The position numbers and the translations under genes were made by a program. A stretch of 64,000 nt of DNA from Poecilobothrus nobilitatus (Eukaryota > Arthropoda > Insecta > Diptera > Dolichopodidae), in NCBI GenBank assembly GCA_947095535.1, contig OX352772.1, positions 100,225,956 through 100,289,955 of the forward strand, in the 5' to 3' direction. Each line of letters opens with the position of its first letter. Positions within the stretch are counted from its first letter, which is position 1. A model generated the notes under the pieces. That model saw only the letters and a program-made list of their open reading frames with translations. It did not search any database and was not told the origin of the DNA. Of this stretch, positions 34,596 through 46,079 are shown piece after piece.

Positions 34596-35668
34596 ATACG
34601 TATAATAAATTTGCCATTACGTTTGTGCCACCTTAAAGGAGTCGATCCAGATATGGTATCAAAGCTATGGATCGGCTCAGAATCGAATTCTAAGTCGATT
34701 AAGCCATGTACATCCATCCGTCCGTCCACACAATAACTCAAAAAATAAAGGAGGCTGAAATTTGTTTTACGTCACTTTTGCAAAATTATTAGTTAAATCC
34801 AGCATTTTCGGTCTGTTCCAGTAGCTGCAATAAAACTTCTTTCTTTATATGGAAATAACTCAGTATATATTCAAGCTAGGTATCTGAAATTTTGCAAGTG
34901 ATGATCAAGTTATATGGCTTCTGTAAAATTATGGCTTCTGTCAACAGCTTCTGTAAAATTTGGTTGTGATGGAACAACATTTCCGGGTAGCTGCCATACA
35001 ACTTCTCTTTTTAAATGAAAATAACTCAGTTTCTACTGAAGCTAGGAATCTGAAATTTGGTAAAGAGGTGTCAAGTTACATTCCAACAACTTTTGTACAA
35101 ATTGGTTGGTCTAGAGTAGCCGGTTCAGCCTTCTAGCACTTCTTGAGCCTTAATGAAGTTGGGGGTCTGAAATGTTGCAAATGATGATCAAATTTTATGG
35201 CCACAACTTCTGTAAAATTTGCTTGTGCTGGTGTAGCAGCTTCGAATAGCCACCAACTTCTCTTTTTAAATTAAAATAACTCAGTGTCTATTGAAGCTAG
35301 TTATCTGAAATTTAATGAAAAGGTGTCGAGTTACATGCCAACAATTTTTGTAAAATTTGGTTCGTCTAAAGCAGCCGATTCAGGCTTCTTGCACCTCATG
35401 GAACTTAATGAAGCTAGGCGTCTAAAATCTTATAAATAATGATAAAGTTTTATGGCAACAACTTCTGTAAAATTTGGTTGTGCTTGTGCAATAGATTCGG
35501 GTAGCTGTCATACAATTTCACAATTTTCATAAATATATCTCTGTAGTTAACGTCGGTACTAAAACATCTGAACGTTTTTAAAAGATGGTCAAGTTTTATA
35601 GAAGCAGGGTATATAACGTTCATACGGTCATCCCAAAGTTGACACAGTCTACTCTACTGCACCCTTCC
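34596..35668 (+). repeat. Fly-type hairpin repeat, copy B' (duplicate)
   Basis: Duplicate of 30740-31812 within duplication B. Confidence 0.8.
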
Positions 35669-35845
35669 TCGTTTTTATTCGCTTTTTTTTCATTCAGTTT
35701 TATATGTTTGAAATATTAGACATTACTATAGTGAGGGTAAAAAGAAATTGTATTGTATCTTAATGCTGTTTACTATACTTTTGTTATTGTTTTGATATAA
35801 ATAAATGGGTATAAAAAAACAAATTAAAATTTATTTGAATTTAAA

Positions 35846-36206
35846 CATAAAAGAGGAACAATACAGTTGCGCTGTTCAAATGGGGTCTCTAACTCTGCTG
35901 ATAATATTATTAAAATAATTTGGGTGAGTTTTATAATTTCTGGAACTATGGTTTATGTATGATTCTTCCAAAGCAGATTCTAACCTACCACCTAACGATT
36001 ATCAATCCAAATCTTTCGCAAATAATGCTTATAAGATGTAAATTGTATGCAATCTCGGAGGGAGTGGATTACGCTAATCAAAATATTGTAAATAAAAATA
36101 TACTTATTTGTTGTGACTCCATTAGCGTATTGAAATCAATAGGAAAATTTATTCCGTTCAATTCAATAGTTTCTATACGGTCATTCAAATTGAGTTTTCA
36201 AAAGTA
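35846..36206 (+). pseudogene. I-like RNase H part (right copy, 5' piece)
   Basis: Duplicate of 31990-32350; here the open frame extends further upstream (from 35920, 'MGEFYNFWNYGL') because of small differences. Confidence 0.7.
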
Positions 36207-36276
36207 AATAACTAAAAGACTTTAAAACTGGAAAAGTTTTTATTTATTTTGTTTTTTGAAGTACAATGTTTGCCAT

Positions 36277-37026
36277 TTATAATCTTAAAATGATATCTTC
36301 CATGTGACCATCTCTTGCATCTCTACAGTACCTGATTCTTTTATCAAAATTTTCGGTCACATTTTGGCGCATATGAGCCTCTATCTCACCAATAACTCGA
36401 ATAATTTCTGTTTTCAATGCTTCAATGTTTTGAGGATTATCCTTGTAGACCTGTCCTTTCACATAGCTCCAGAGAAAGAAGTCTAACGGTGTTAAATCGC
36501 GGGATCTTGAAGGCCAATTCACGCCACCGAATGTGGAAATAACACGGTCTGGAAACTTTGTATGCAGTAATTACATTGTTTCTCTGCCTGTATGACACGT
36601 AGCTCCATCTTGTTGAAACCACAGCTCCTCAGTATCAATATTTTCTAGTTTTGGTTATAAAAAAGTTCATGATCATGTCGCGATATCTGGTACCGTTAAC
36701 GGTTATGGCTCTTCCAGCATCATTTTCGAAAATGTATGGACCAAACACACCACCAGACCACAATGCACACTAAACATCCAAATTTCCTCTACCCAAATAC
36801 GGCAATTTTGTTTATTAACGTAGCCACCGATCTCGAAATGTGCTTCGTCCGAAAAGATGATTTTTTTTTTAAAAATTGCCGTTTTCTTCCAGTATCCAAT
36901 TGGCAAAGTCCCGACGCATGGAATGATCTTGTGGCAGCAATTCTTGTTTCAATTGAACTTTATAGGCCTTCAACGCTAAATCTTTGAGTAAAATGATATA
37001 TAATATGGAAGTGTCAAGTGTCAATG
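36277..37026 (-). pseudogene. Mariner/IS630-type transposase, catalytic part (right copy)
   Basis: Duplicate of 32421-33170 with the same truncation and frameshifts. A T-run difference near 36863 changes FQKK to FKKK. Confidence 0.85.
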
Positions 37027-37045
37027 TTTGAAGTGTTCAATGTTT

Positions 37046-37621
37046 GGAAACTCAATTTGAAAGATGCTTTAGTATTAATGAAAAGATTTATGACGCACAT
37101 AATACTTTTTCTTTTTTGTGGGGATTCTCAAATATAAATATATTGGGGAATGACAAAGCGGATACAATTGCTATTGTTTATTTTTTCAGATTTAAAGCGT
37201 TCTTTAAATTAACTGCTTTTCAATGAATTTGTTACGGAATGGCATAATCATACTCACTCAAGCAACCTCAAAGAAATAGTTAATCATATACCAAAATGGC
37301 AACATCTTTATAAAATAACGCGTAAACATTCTATAATAATTACAAGGCTAAGACAAGGTTATACCAAGTTAACACACGAACATCTGTTAAAGCGAGAGGA
37401 ACATTCTATATATAAATGCAGTAGGTTATTAACAGTTTGCCATATGTTTGAGGATTGTCCTAATGCCTAAAGCAATGCCAGGATTATGTTTAACATCAAA
37501 GGACTTTCTAATTTAGCGATAGATGAAATTAAAGCATACAAAATATTATCGACTTTCATGGTAATATCGGAATACTTCAGCTTATTTTAAAAAAATTAAA
37601 ATATAATAATAATAATAAACT
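37046..37621 (+). pseudogene. I-like ORF2 C-terminal piece and 3' end (right copy)
   Basis: Duplicate of 33190-33765, including the (TAA)n end. Confidence 0.75.
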
Positions 37622-38455
37622 TGGCAAGAAACTAAGTGTATCTATGTATAAATTAAGCAAACCAAAGGTACAAGCTAAAATATAAATATAAAAGATAGAT
37701 ATATAAGTTAAGAATTTACTATTTAAATCAATATAGATATCTCCTGAGAATTGGAAAAAAGGAGAAAAATTTATTTTATTTTGGCTTTGATTCTAATATA
37801 ATAATATTATATTTACAATGAAAATCGATATTTTATTACGAAACTTTTGTTATAAAAACTTAAAAAATGGCATAAAAAAAAACACAAATAAATAAAAAAA
37901 ATTATTAATAGTTTTATTGTTTAAACAATGTAAAAATAAAAAAAAAATAAAAATACATGTATCTATGTTGAGAAGACAACCTTAATTTAAAACTTTAACT
38001 TAAAAAAAAAACAAAAGAGAAGAAATTATATCTATTTATGTTATTATCTATATATGTATATATAATTAAATAATTTGTATATCTGGTATATTATGTATAA
38101 TGTATATATCAGAGCCCTCAAAACCAATATTTGTGTTGGGGCTCCTAATTAAAAATAGTATTTGAAAAAAAAAAAATATAAGAAGCAAATTTACGTATAT
38201 TAATTTATACTTACTTACTATAAAATAGCAAATATTATATACATAGTGGATATAGATTATAATATATAGTGGTATATTATAATCATCATAATATCACCAT
38301 ACATTGCAATATTTCTTTAAAAATATTTCATTCACAGAAAAATTTGCTCGAAGTATAATAAAATACGTATAATAATATTATATAAGCCGCTATATATACA
38401 TACATATTACACTCTTTTTCTATTTATTAAAATAACATTTAATATACGATTTTAT
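37622..38455. other. AT-rich DNA, no gene recognised
   Basis: The first 400 bp duplicate 33766-34170. The rest is TA-rich, with short (TA)n stretches around 38040-38065 and 38390. Confidence 0.5.
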
Positions 38456-39178
38456 TGCAACAACAAAATTTGGTTGTGATGGTACAACAGACTCGGGTAG
38501 CTGCCATACAACTTCTTTTTTTAAATGAAAATAACTCAGTGTCTATGGAAGCTAGGTATCTGAAATTTTAGTGAGGAGATGTCGAGTTACATGCCAAAAA
38601 CTTTTGCAAAATTTGTTTGGTCTAAAGTAGCCGGTTCAGGCTTCTTGCACCTCTTGGAACTTAATGAAGCTAGGCGCCTAAAATCTTACAAATGATGATC
38701 AAGTTTTATGGCAAAAACTTCTGTAAAATTTGGTTCTGCTGGTGCAACATGTTCTGGTAGCTGCCATACAACTTCTCTTTTTAAATGAAAATAACTCAGT
38801 GTCTATTGAAGCTAGGTATCTGAAATTTTAGTGAAGAGACGTCGAGTTACATGCAAAAACTTTTGTAAAATTTGATTGGTCTAAAGCAGCCGATTCAGAC
38901 TTTTTGCACTGGAACTTAATGAAGCTAGGCATCTAAAATCTTATAAATGATGATCAAGTTTTATGGCAACAACTTCTGTAAAATTTAGTTGTGCTTGTGC
39001 AATAGATTCGGGTACCTGTCATACAACTCCACAATTTACATAAATGTATTTCTGTAGTTAACGTCGGTACTAAAACATCTGAACGTTTTTAAAAGATGGT
39101 CAAGTTTTATAGAAACAGGGTATATAATGTTCATACTTGTATCTCAGAGTGGACACACTACGTTGACTACTCTACGTT
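38456..39178 (+). repeat. Fly-type hairpin repeat, copy C (5'-truncated)
   Basis: Begins within the tandem part ('aaaatttggttgtgatgg') and runs through 'gaagctaggtatctgaaatttt' blocks near 38548, 38663, 38808 and 38920 (spacings about 115, 145 and 112). It ends '...gggtatataatgttcatac' and 'gtggacacactac'. The hairpin and quasi-palindrome of copies A and B are missing. Confidence 0.72.
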
Positions 39179-39728
39179 GACGCAACTACTCTAATATAAG
39201 TTCTGGTAATACTGGTGTTTTACCAAAAACTAATTCAAATAGAGTATATACCTCTTGAAAACAAGCTTTTGGTGTAGATTTATGACAGTAAGTAAAATAT
39301 GGTATGTAACTGTCCCAGTTGTCTTTGTTTTCGTTAATGTATGAGCGTAAGTATTCGTTAAGAGCTTTGTGATTTCTTTCTATAGTTCCTAATGTTTCAT
39401 GATGCTAAGCTGTTGAACATTTATGTTCAATATTTAGCAGACACAGAACTTCTCTCATAATTTGATTTTTACGATCAATTCTCCAATGTGTTAGAATACT
39501 TCTCATAGGGTCAAATGTTAAAACACAATTCTCAACAACTGTTTTAGCTTCTTTGTTGGGAATTGGAACTGTTATTAAAAACTTGGTCAAGTCACAAATA
39601 ATTGTTACTGCGTATTGGTTGTTATTTATGGTTTTCGGTAAGGGAACAATTGTGTCAATTACTACTATTTTCAATGGTCTCTGAGGTAAATCTATTATTT
39701 GTAATAGTTCTTTATGTTTTATTTTCAC
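39179..39728 (-). pseudogene. GypD gypsy-type integrase core
   Basis: Minus strand from 39728: 'LPQRPLKIVVIDTIVPLP' (first catalytic Asp), 'NNNQYAVTIICDLTKFL', a mutated second-Asp region ('DRKNQIMREVL'), 'ERNHKALNEYLRSYI' (catalytic Glu, other frame) and 'FELVFGKTPVLPELIL'. Its zinc-finger half seems to lie at 45180-45425, on the far side of a Kiri-like insertion. The downstream end is cut at the hairpin repeat C. Confidence 0.82.
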
Positions 39729-39794
39729 TTTATTTATTTATCCCAATAAAAGTACAAAAGGCCTGGCCTTATAAGTGTACATAGGAAATCACAA

Positions 39795-40117
39795 ATTTAG
39801 ATTAAAAAATATAATTATTAAAAAAAAAAAAATAATATATATACAATTATTTACGTTAAATTAATATAATTTTACAGTTCAATAAAAAATAAGAAATTAC
39901 AAAGCTAATGATTATATAATATGTAATCAACAAATACCTAATAACAATTGCAATACCCAAATTTCAGAATGACATTAACAACTAGATAATTTAATTTGAA
40001 GAGAAGGTGCAAATAAGAAGCTAGCAAGACAATACTATTAAGAAAATCCAGGTCACACAAAAAAATAAAAAGAGAGAATAACAATATTAGTAAGCAATGA
40101 AATGCCGAAGATAAAAA
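39795..40117 (-). other. 3' UTR of the Kiri-like element
   Basis: Non-coding, A/T-rich. It leads to a short palindrome (GGCCAGGCC) and the ATAAATAAATAAA tail. The small insertion at 11498-11632 ends with the same layout, so the palindrome may be the recognition structure for the element's own RT. Confidence 0.5.
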
Positions 40118-41521
40118 TTAGATTGAACTTAAGAACACTTTGCAATCAATAATAAATTTACTAATAGAAACATGGACTTTAATTGAAGTTTGTAATAGGT
40201 TCCATAGCCTGATAACTCTTACAACAAAAGAGAGGTCCATAGGTCTAGTAGTAAATCGAGGGAACCGAATTTGATTAGTTCTTAAAGAATGTAATTGATT
40301 AAATTTAGAAAAAAGATAAACAGGGAGTGATGATCGAAGTATTTTAAACAGCATAATTAGACAGCGTAGATTATAGAAAGTTTTAAGTCAACCAATTACA
40401 TTCTCGGTGAGATGACAAATATGATCATACCGGCCCAGTGAATAAATGAATCGAGTTGCGGAGTTTAATGATCTTTCTAGTTTCAAAAATGTACTGGCAT
40501 CATAACCACTAATGATTTCAGATCTGTAGAGAAAGTGAGGAATTATCGAGCATTTGACAAGTTTAAGACGTACATCTTGCGGGAGGAAGTGTTTGAGGAA
40601 ATGAAGTTTTTTAAGTATGAAATATATGCTTTTATTTATTACAGCAGCCTGTTTATCCCATTTCAAGTCTTCTGTTATATAAAGACCTAGACTTTTAACA
40701 AGGACAGAGAGAGGAACTACAACCCCATTAAGGTAAATATTAGGCATTAAGTGTTTGATGGGTTTTTTATAAATAGCTATGGCCTGGGTTTTAGAAACAT
40801 TTAATTGAAGATGATTTAATTGTGCCCATTTGTACACTTCAATCAGATCACTGTTCATTTTGGAGACACCATTAAGAAGGTCGTTTATGCTACAATCCAC
40901 CATGATCTGAACATCATCTGCAAAGATATGAGTTAATGAATGATTGATCACAGAAGGTAGATCATTGATATAAATAACAAACAAAAGAGGCCCAAGAATT
41001 AAGCTTTGGGGAATCCCTTTGTTCATTATGTTGAAATTAGAAAATAAATCACCAACACAAGTGCATTGAAATCTGTCTGATAGATAGGAGAATATGAGTT
41101 TGGTGGCCGGAAGCGAGAAGAAAAATTGGTTGGCAAGTTTTTTACAAAGGAGAATATGGTTTATGGTGTCAAAGGCTTTGCTAAAATCAAGAAGCAGAAA
41201 GATAGAAACAAATTTCTTATCAATGTTTTCCCTAATTTTTTCAGTTATCCCAAGCATAGTAGTGGTGGTGTTGTGGCAGGCTCTAAGTCCAGATTGATTT
41301 TGGTAAAGGTTTACACGAGGCTCACTTTCAATGAATTTTAAAATTTGGTCTTTAATAGCAGATTCACAAAGTTTGGAGAGACAAGAAAGAATAGTAATAG
41401 GTCTGAAATCCGAAGGTGCTTGAGGATTATTAGTTTTAGCAATGGGATTAATGCGTCCTTTCTTCCACTCAGAAGGAAAAGAAGAAGTAGTTAAATAGTA
41501 ATAATAATATGAAGAATGCAA
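40118..41521 (-). pseudogene. Kiri/CR1-like RT and C-terminal domain
   Basis: One open frame of 377 codons (41521-40388), then after a stop 40354-40118. RT motifs: 'SDFRPITILSCLSKL', 'GLRACHNTTTTMLGI', 'LLLDFSKAFDTINH' (first Asp), 'GIPQSLILGPLLFVIY' (usual GVPQGSVLGPLLF, with GS changed to SL), 'THIFADDVQIMV' (catalytic pair intact) and 'HLQLNVSKTQAI'. The C-terminal piece has 'SFVVRVIRLWNLL'. Longest intact coding stretch in the window. The interruption near 40380 is a single stop or frameshift, so decay is modest. Confidence 0.88.
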
Positions 41522-41606
41522 GAACCGAAAGCAGGAAAGATTAATTTAATAAATTTTAGATGAATACCATCAAGTCCAACAGCATTAGAAGTTTGCGAAT
41601 TTAGTA

Positions 41607-42614
41607 TTAGGTAAAGTTATGAAGAGAAATATTACGAAAAGAGAGAGCGTTAGACTTTTCTTCCAAGTCAGCTATATTAAATGACGTATCCCTATGCTCA
41701 GTGCTCTGAAAACCTGAAAAATAATTATTCAAGTGATCTATATCTTCAACAAAAGTTTCATGCGGGTTACTCTCCAGGGCTCCAAGATTTTTCGCTTTTT
41801 TCCAAAATTCTCTAGAGTTGGAGGTTTGGTTAAAAATATGTTCTCCGTAGTCTCTTCTTGCATTTCTATTAATTTCTGTAACCTTGTTTCTTAAAACTTT
41901 GTACTTTGACCAATTCTCATTAGAAGGGTTAGATTTATAGAGCTTAAACGCACTATCTCTCAAAGAAATTGCTCTTAGAATATTTCGGGATTCTTCCAAG
42001 GACACTCACGGCTTTTAACAAGTTTTGTTTTAACAGTATTTATATCCAAAATATTAAAGATGAAGGAAATGTCAATGCTAAAAGCTTCTGCGAAGAGTTC
42101 AGATTCATTTACATTATTATAATCTCGATAACTAAATGTATTCGGTGTTTTAATAAAAGGACAATCAATAAATAAATAAAGGCATGTTTAGAAATACTTG
42201 GTATTCAGAATTGATTCGAGAAGTCAACGAAGTCAGGTTTACTTAATACAAAGAAATCAATAAGAGAAACAGAATTATGAAAAACGTCAAAGTGAGTTGG
42301 TGAAGAAGCATTCGAATGAAGAGAAAGATTAAAATTTTCAAAGAATTCGACAGTGGCATTTCTAGTGGAGCTATTCAGTAAGTTTAAATTAAAATCACCC
42401 ATGATCACAATATTTTTGAAGAGAGTTCAGAAAAAGCATCAGAAAGGTTATCAATATCTCCTGACGGTCTATAGAGAACGCCCAACAAATAAGAGGTTCC
42501 ATTAAAAAATGTCTGGATAAAAATATACTCAATTAATGAATCGGCTGTTGAATTTTTTCTTAAAATAGAATTATCGCAAGCTTCAACACCCGATAAGATA
42601 ATGTTATCTGACAT
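41607..42614 (-). pseudogene. Kiri-like ORF2: endonuclease remnant and linker
   Basis: 42614-42405 begins 'MSDNIILSGVEACDNSIL' and reads 'YLLGVLYRPSGDIDNL'. 42408-42205 has 'IMGDFNLNLLN', the G-D-F-N endonuclease motif, and 'VSLIDFFVLSKPDFV'. 42005-41607 is the linker ('RNKVTEINRNARRDYGEHI', 'REFWKKAKNLGA'). The first ~100 residues of the endonuclease and the segment 42205-42005 are not readable, so the nuclease is dead. Confidence 0.8.
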
Positions 42615-42926
42615 TTTTATTTGACAAAATAAGGGAAGTTAAGACATTAAGAAAATTGGGTAATGCAAAAAAAATATTATATCTGTACATAATTAGTAAA
42701 AATAATGCAAAAATTCAATAAAATTGAGTTATAAACACAATCAATATAATTGGATTAGAATATTTGATTAAAGAACTTTTTATGAAAAAAAGAAAAAATC
42801 AAAAAAAAAAATAAAAAATGTTTAGCAAAATTTAGTTAAAGTAATTATTTAAAAAGCAAAAGTATGTAAAATATCGTATATAAAATTAAATTAATTAAAT
42901 GAAGACTGCAGTAAATGATGTAAAAC

Positions 42927-43829
42927 TCATACTGGATCGTTTGACTCATGACTCGTTATCAACTGATCTTGAGATGTTATTTTAGTAATTTGTCCATTTT
43001 CAGTTTTTTGAATATACACTTCCCCTTTCCGAGTAACTACTTTAAATATCCAACCATCGTTTTTCATTTTAGAAGCTAGACGAAACAGCTTCAAAGATAA
43101 AGGTGGAAGACTTTCATTAATGTAAATACGATTTGAACCAGAAAAACCAATATGTGAAACTTTCAAAGTTCTAAACGCTAAATATTTATTAAAAAATTCA
43201 TCTCTATTGCTTCTTCTCAAAAACTTAACAATAATGGTACCAACTCTATTTGACATGCGGAACATAGAGTTAACGCATGCAAAACCAACTTGAAATCCGA
43301 TGCTGTCTAAAATTTTTTTAAACAAGCTGACCATGCTTTCTTCCTCAGTACGTGGTACGCCATTTATAAGAAGATCAGCATGGTGTGACGATTTTTCGAG
43401 CATTGAGTTCTCCTGTGTTAGAAGAACGAGAAGTAGCAGCCAGATTGATACGTTCATTTAGATCAATTTCAAGATTATCAAATTTACTAGACATGGTATT
43501 GATATTTGATATTGTTTTGGCTTTCATTTTTTCATATAAAGATTTCTCTAAACTATCAACCTTCACATTAATTTCCTCTATGTTAATGTCAAGACGTTTA
43601 ACGTATCATCAAGTTTTTTATTAATACGAATTTCCATGTCACTCAGCTTTTCTGCAATGATGATCTTGATTGTATTTTCGATCGAGTCAAGACGAGTGGA
43701 TAAGTCTTGAATTAATTTAATAATCGTTTGATTGCTATCCACAGTTGATATCCCAACGAATAAAGGGGATTTTGATAGAGATGAGGTGCTATTAGAGCGT
43801 AAATTCATTAAATTGCTTGTGGTGGCCAT
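42927..43829 (-). pseudogene. Kiri-like ORF1
   Basis: Starts 'MATTSNLMNLRSNSTSS'. It continues as a predicted coiled coil ('LSTRLDSIENTIKIIIAEK', 'SKFDNLEIDLNERINLA') and ends with a folded domain, 'LLINGVPRTEEESMVSLF', 'RRSNRDEFFNKYLAFRTL', 'RIYINESLPPLS' and 'TRKGEVYIQKTENG', running to a stop at 42927. This coiled coil plus RNA-binding-type domain is usual for ORF1 of CR1/Kiri-type insect elements. Two frameshifts, near 43590 and 43400. Confidence 0.8.
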
Positions 43830-43860
43830 AATTCAGATGCAAATCAAGAAGTCAAAATTA

Positions 43861-44980
43861 GAATTTGAAGAAAAAGTTTATGTTGAGCACAATGCAATTT
43901 AATGAATTCTGATACAAATATAGAAACTGATTAGTCTTCAACATTTACAATTTCACTGCTCCATTAGAACAAGACCACAAAACAGATGAAATAAATTTAG
44001 TAGTAAATAATAATGAGATTGTGATTTAAATTATGATTTATTATTTATAATAAAAGTTTAAATAATTTATTATGTTATAGATTAGATTAGATATAGATTA
44101 GATTAGATAAAATTTTATTTATTATTTTAATGTTTTAATATTTATTTATATGTTTAGTAAATTTTAGATCATTATATTAAGTTATTTTAAATTAAATTAA
44201 GTTAGTTATAGGTTTACCGGGCCTGTTTTAAACTATTGCCCTTTAAGTATGAATGTTTTGATATTCTTATGGCCTGTAATTTTATTCGGTCATGATGGTC
44301 GGTACTTATTGATATATATTTGTGCACTTAAAAAGTTGTATGTAATGACTTGTACTTCTGTTAATCTTTTTGGAGCACCCTGACAAATGTTTCGTGCAAA
44401 TAATCGATTAAAACTATTATTTTTATAGTTTTTTATTTTAACTATTTTTAAAATTTATAATTTTATTGAATTTAAATTAAATAAAAAAAAAAGTATTGAT
44501 TTTAAATGAAGTGCAGTGCAGTTTAATTATAGATTAGTAATCTCTAGTTTGTTATCGCATGTGTGCTAACACTATTTTAGATGTCGATACTTTATTTAGA
44601 ATTAACGATTTTGCCAACACTGGTAGAATATATTGACAGGTAATATTTATATATTGATTATTGACAGTAATAATTATAGTGTGTTTATAATATATGTTTG
44701 TATATAGATGAATTAATATTTTGATTTAAAGATTAGATTAAGATTAAGATTGAAACTACGATTAAATATTGTTATTATAAAATTTATAGATTAAATTTTG
44801 TTATTTCTTTAATTATTTAAGGCAAGTAAGTTATTGTGATTAAATTTATAAAAGTGTTGATTAAATTAATAATTAATGAAATAAGTTTTAATAGTTCACT
44901 TTGTTATTAAATATTAAAAGTATTAAGAATTTGTAATAAGAATTTAATAAATGTTTGTAAAAAATTTATTTAATTGTTTG
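43861..44980. other. AT-rich DNA, no gene recognised
   Basis: Contains a short 'tagattagattagatata' run (about 44078-44110) but nothing coding that I can name. It should contain the missing 5' boundary of the Kiri-like element and the rest of GypD. Confidence 0.45.
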
Positions 44981-45179
44981 ATCATTTATAATTAGTTTAA
45001 AATTTATTTTAAATTCACTTATTTTATCAAATGACTTTTTTTCTTTTATTTATAAACTAGAATTTATCTACATTGGAACACAAGTCCGAAATATACATAT
45101 ATAATATGTGAATATATATAAATATATGCATATATATATACATGAATTCCGGTAAACACAATTTTAGAAATTTTAAATT

Positions 45180-45425
45180 CTTTTAATCGCTAATTATTTT
45201 ATATTTTAAAGTTAATATTTTGAATTATTCGAATTAAAAAAGTTATAACTTTTAGTGTCTTTTGCCATTCCTTTCCAATGATATTTCCATCTTAATTTGA
45301 CATATAACCGTTTTTGTCCGACATGTCCCCCGAAGTTAGAATCATTATGATATTTGTCTAGCTTACTATTTATTTTTATCACTTTTTCAGTAACTTTCAG
45401 TTTATTTATAACCGCGATTTTTAAT
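45180..45425 (-). pseudogene. GypD integrase zinc-finger region (left copy)
   Basis: Minus strand: 'KYHNDSNFGGHVGQKRLY' and 'KLRWKYHWKGMAKDTK', the H-x3-8-H part and following helix of the gypsy-type HHCC integrase finger, preceded by 'NRALNKLKIAV'. The catalytic core that should follow is found at 39728, beyond the Kiri-like element. On its other side, a LOA fragment begins at about 45440. Confidence 0.78.
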
Positions 45426-45439
45426 TTATTTAGAGCTCT

Positions 45440-45617
45440 ATTACCTATGTTTTAGTAAAGGTAAACGATAATTCTTTGATAGAAAACAAAAGAGTAGTCA
45501 AATATCTAGAGTCAAATATCTACCAAAATGCAAACTATATAGATCAAGTTAAGTACGTCATTTCATAAAGTAATAAAGCTTTCATGGCATGTAGGAAATT
45601 GATTTACAACAAAAGAA
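45440..45617 (+). pseudogene. LOA/Jockey-type RT thumb fragment, 5' of piggyBac (left copy)
   Basis: Plus strand reads 'RVVKYLESNIYQNANYI', 'KAFMACRKLIYNKRI', the thumb region after RT. The frame is cut by the piggyBac insertion and continues at 51605 with 'AFVRPIITYGITMLG'. Confidence 0.7.
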
Positions 45618-46079
45618 TTAACCCTCTAATGCTTCTAATGACATACACGTTCCTGATCTTTTTTCTCTATTAAATTGAATAAAATAAAATGTGACTGTTA
45701 TTTTTTGATATCCAAATCATTAATCATATTGATACAAATAAAATTATTATTAATTCTACTTGTTTGTTAATATAGGTCAGTAAACAAGTGTATCAAGTTA
45801 GAAAAAATTGTTGCTATTTTATTTCTAAATTTTAAGTAAAGTATTTGAATATAATTTCTCTCTTTTAAGACTTAGGGAAAATATTAGTAAATTAATATTT
45901 CTTTTAAAATTATATTTTTAATAAAATTTTTTCACAAAAAATAATTTAAATATATATTTTTTGTAAAAAGTCGTTGTAAACGCAGGTGTCCTTGTGCGAA
46001 TAAAATTAAGTATAATTTAACTATGTTCTAGAACAAATTATTCCGAGATGCAGCAGAAATTGAAGAAAGAATATATGTT

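Larger units (their letters stand above)
34171..38028. repeat. Tandem segmental duplication B, right copy
   Basis: Second copy of 30315-34170, offset 3,856 throughout. It ends where the sequence turns to 'tatatctatttatg'. Its internal features repeat those of the left copy. Confidence 0.95.
39729..43860 (-). mobile_element. Kiri/CR1-like non-LTR retrotransposon
   Basis: Minus-strand element with ORF1 (43829-42927), ORF2 (42614-40118) and a 3' end at 39729 reading ...GGGATAAATAAATAAA, preceded by a GGCCAGGCC palindrome. It is inserted into GypD integrase, whose zinc finger lies further right. I could not find the target duplication because the 5' boundary is unclear. Confidence 0.8.

Noticed and set aside
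41969..42175. Plus-strand (AATAAATAAATAAA)-ending stretch as a further non-LTR 3' end
   Set aside because: The tail-like run at about 42167-42180 lies inside the Kiri-like ORF2 region, with no target duplication or upstream element found on the plus strand. It could be a small insertion, but I cannot support it.
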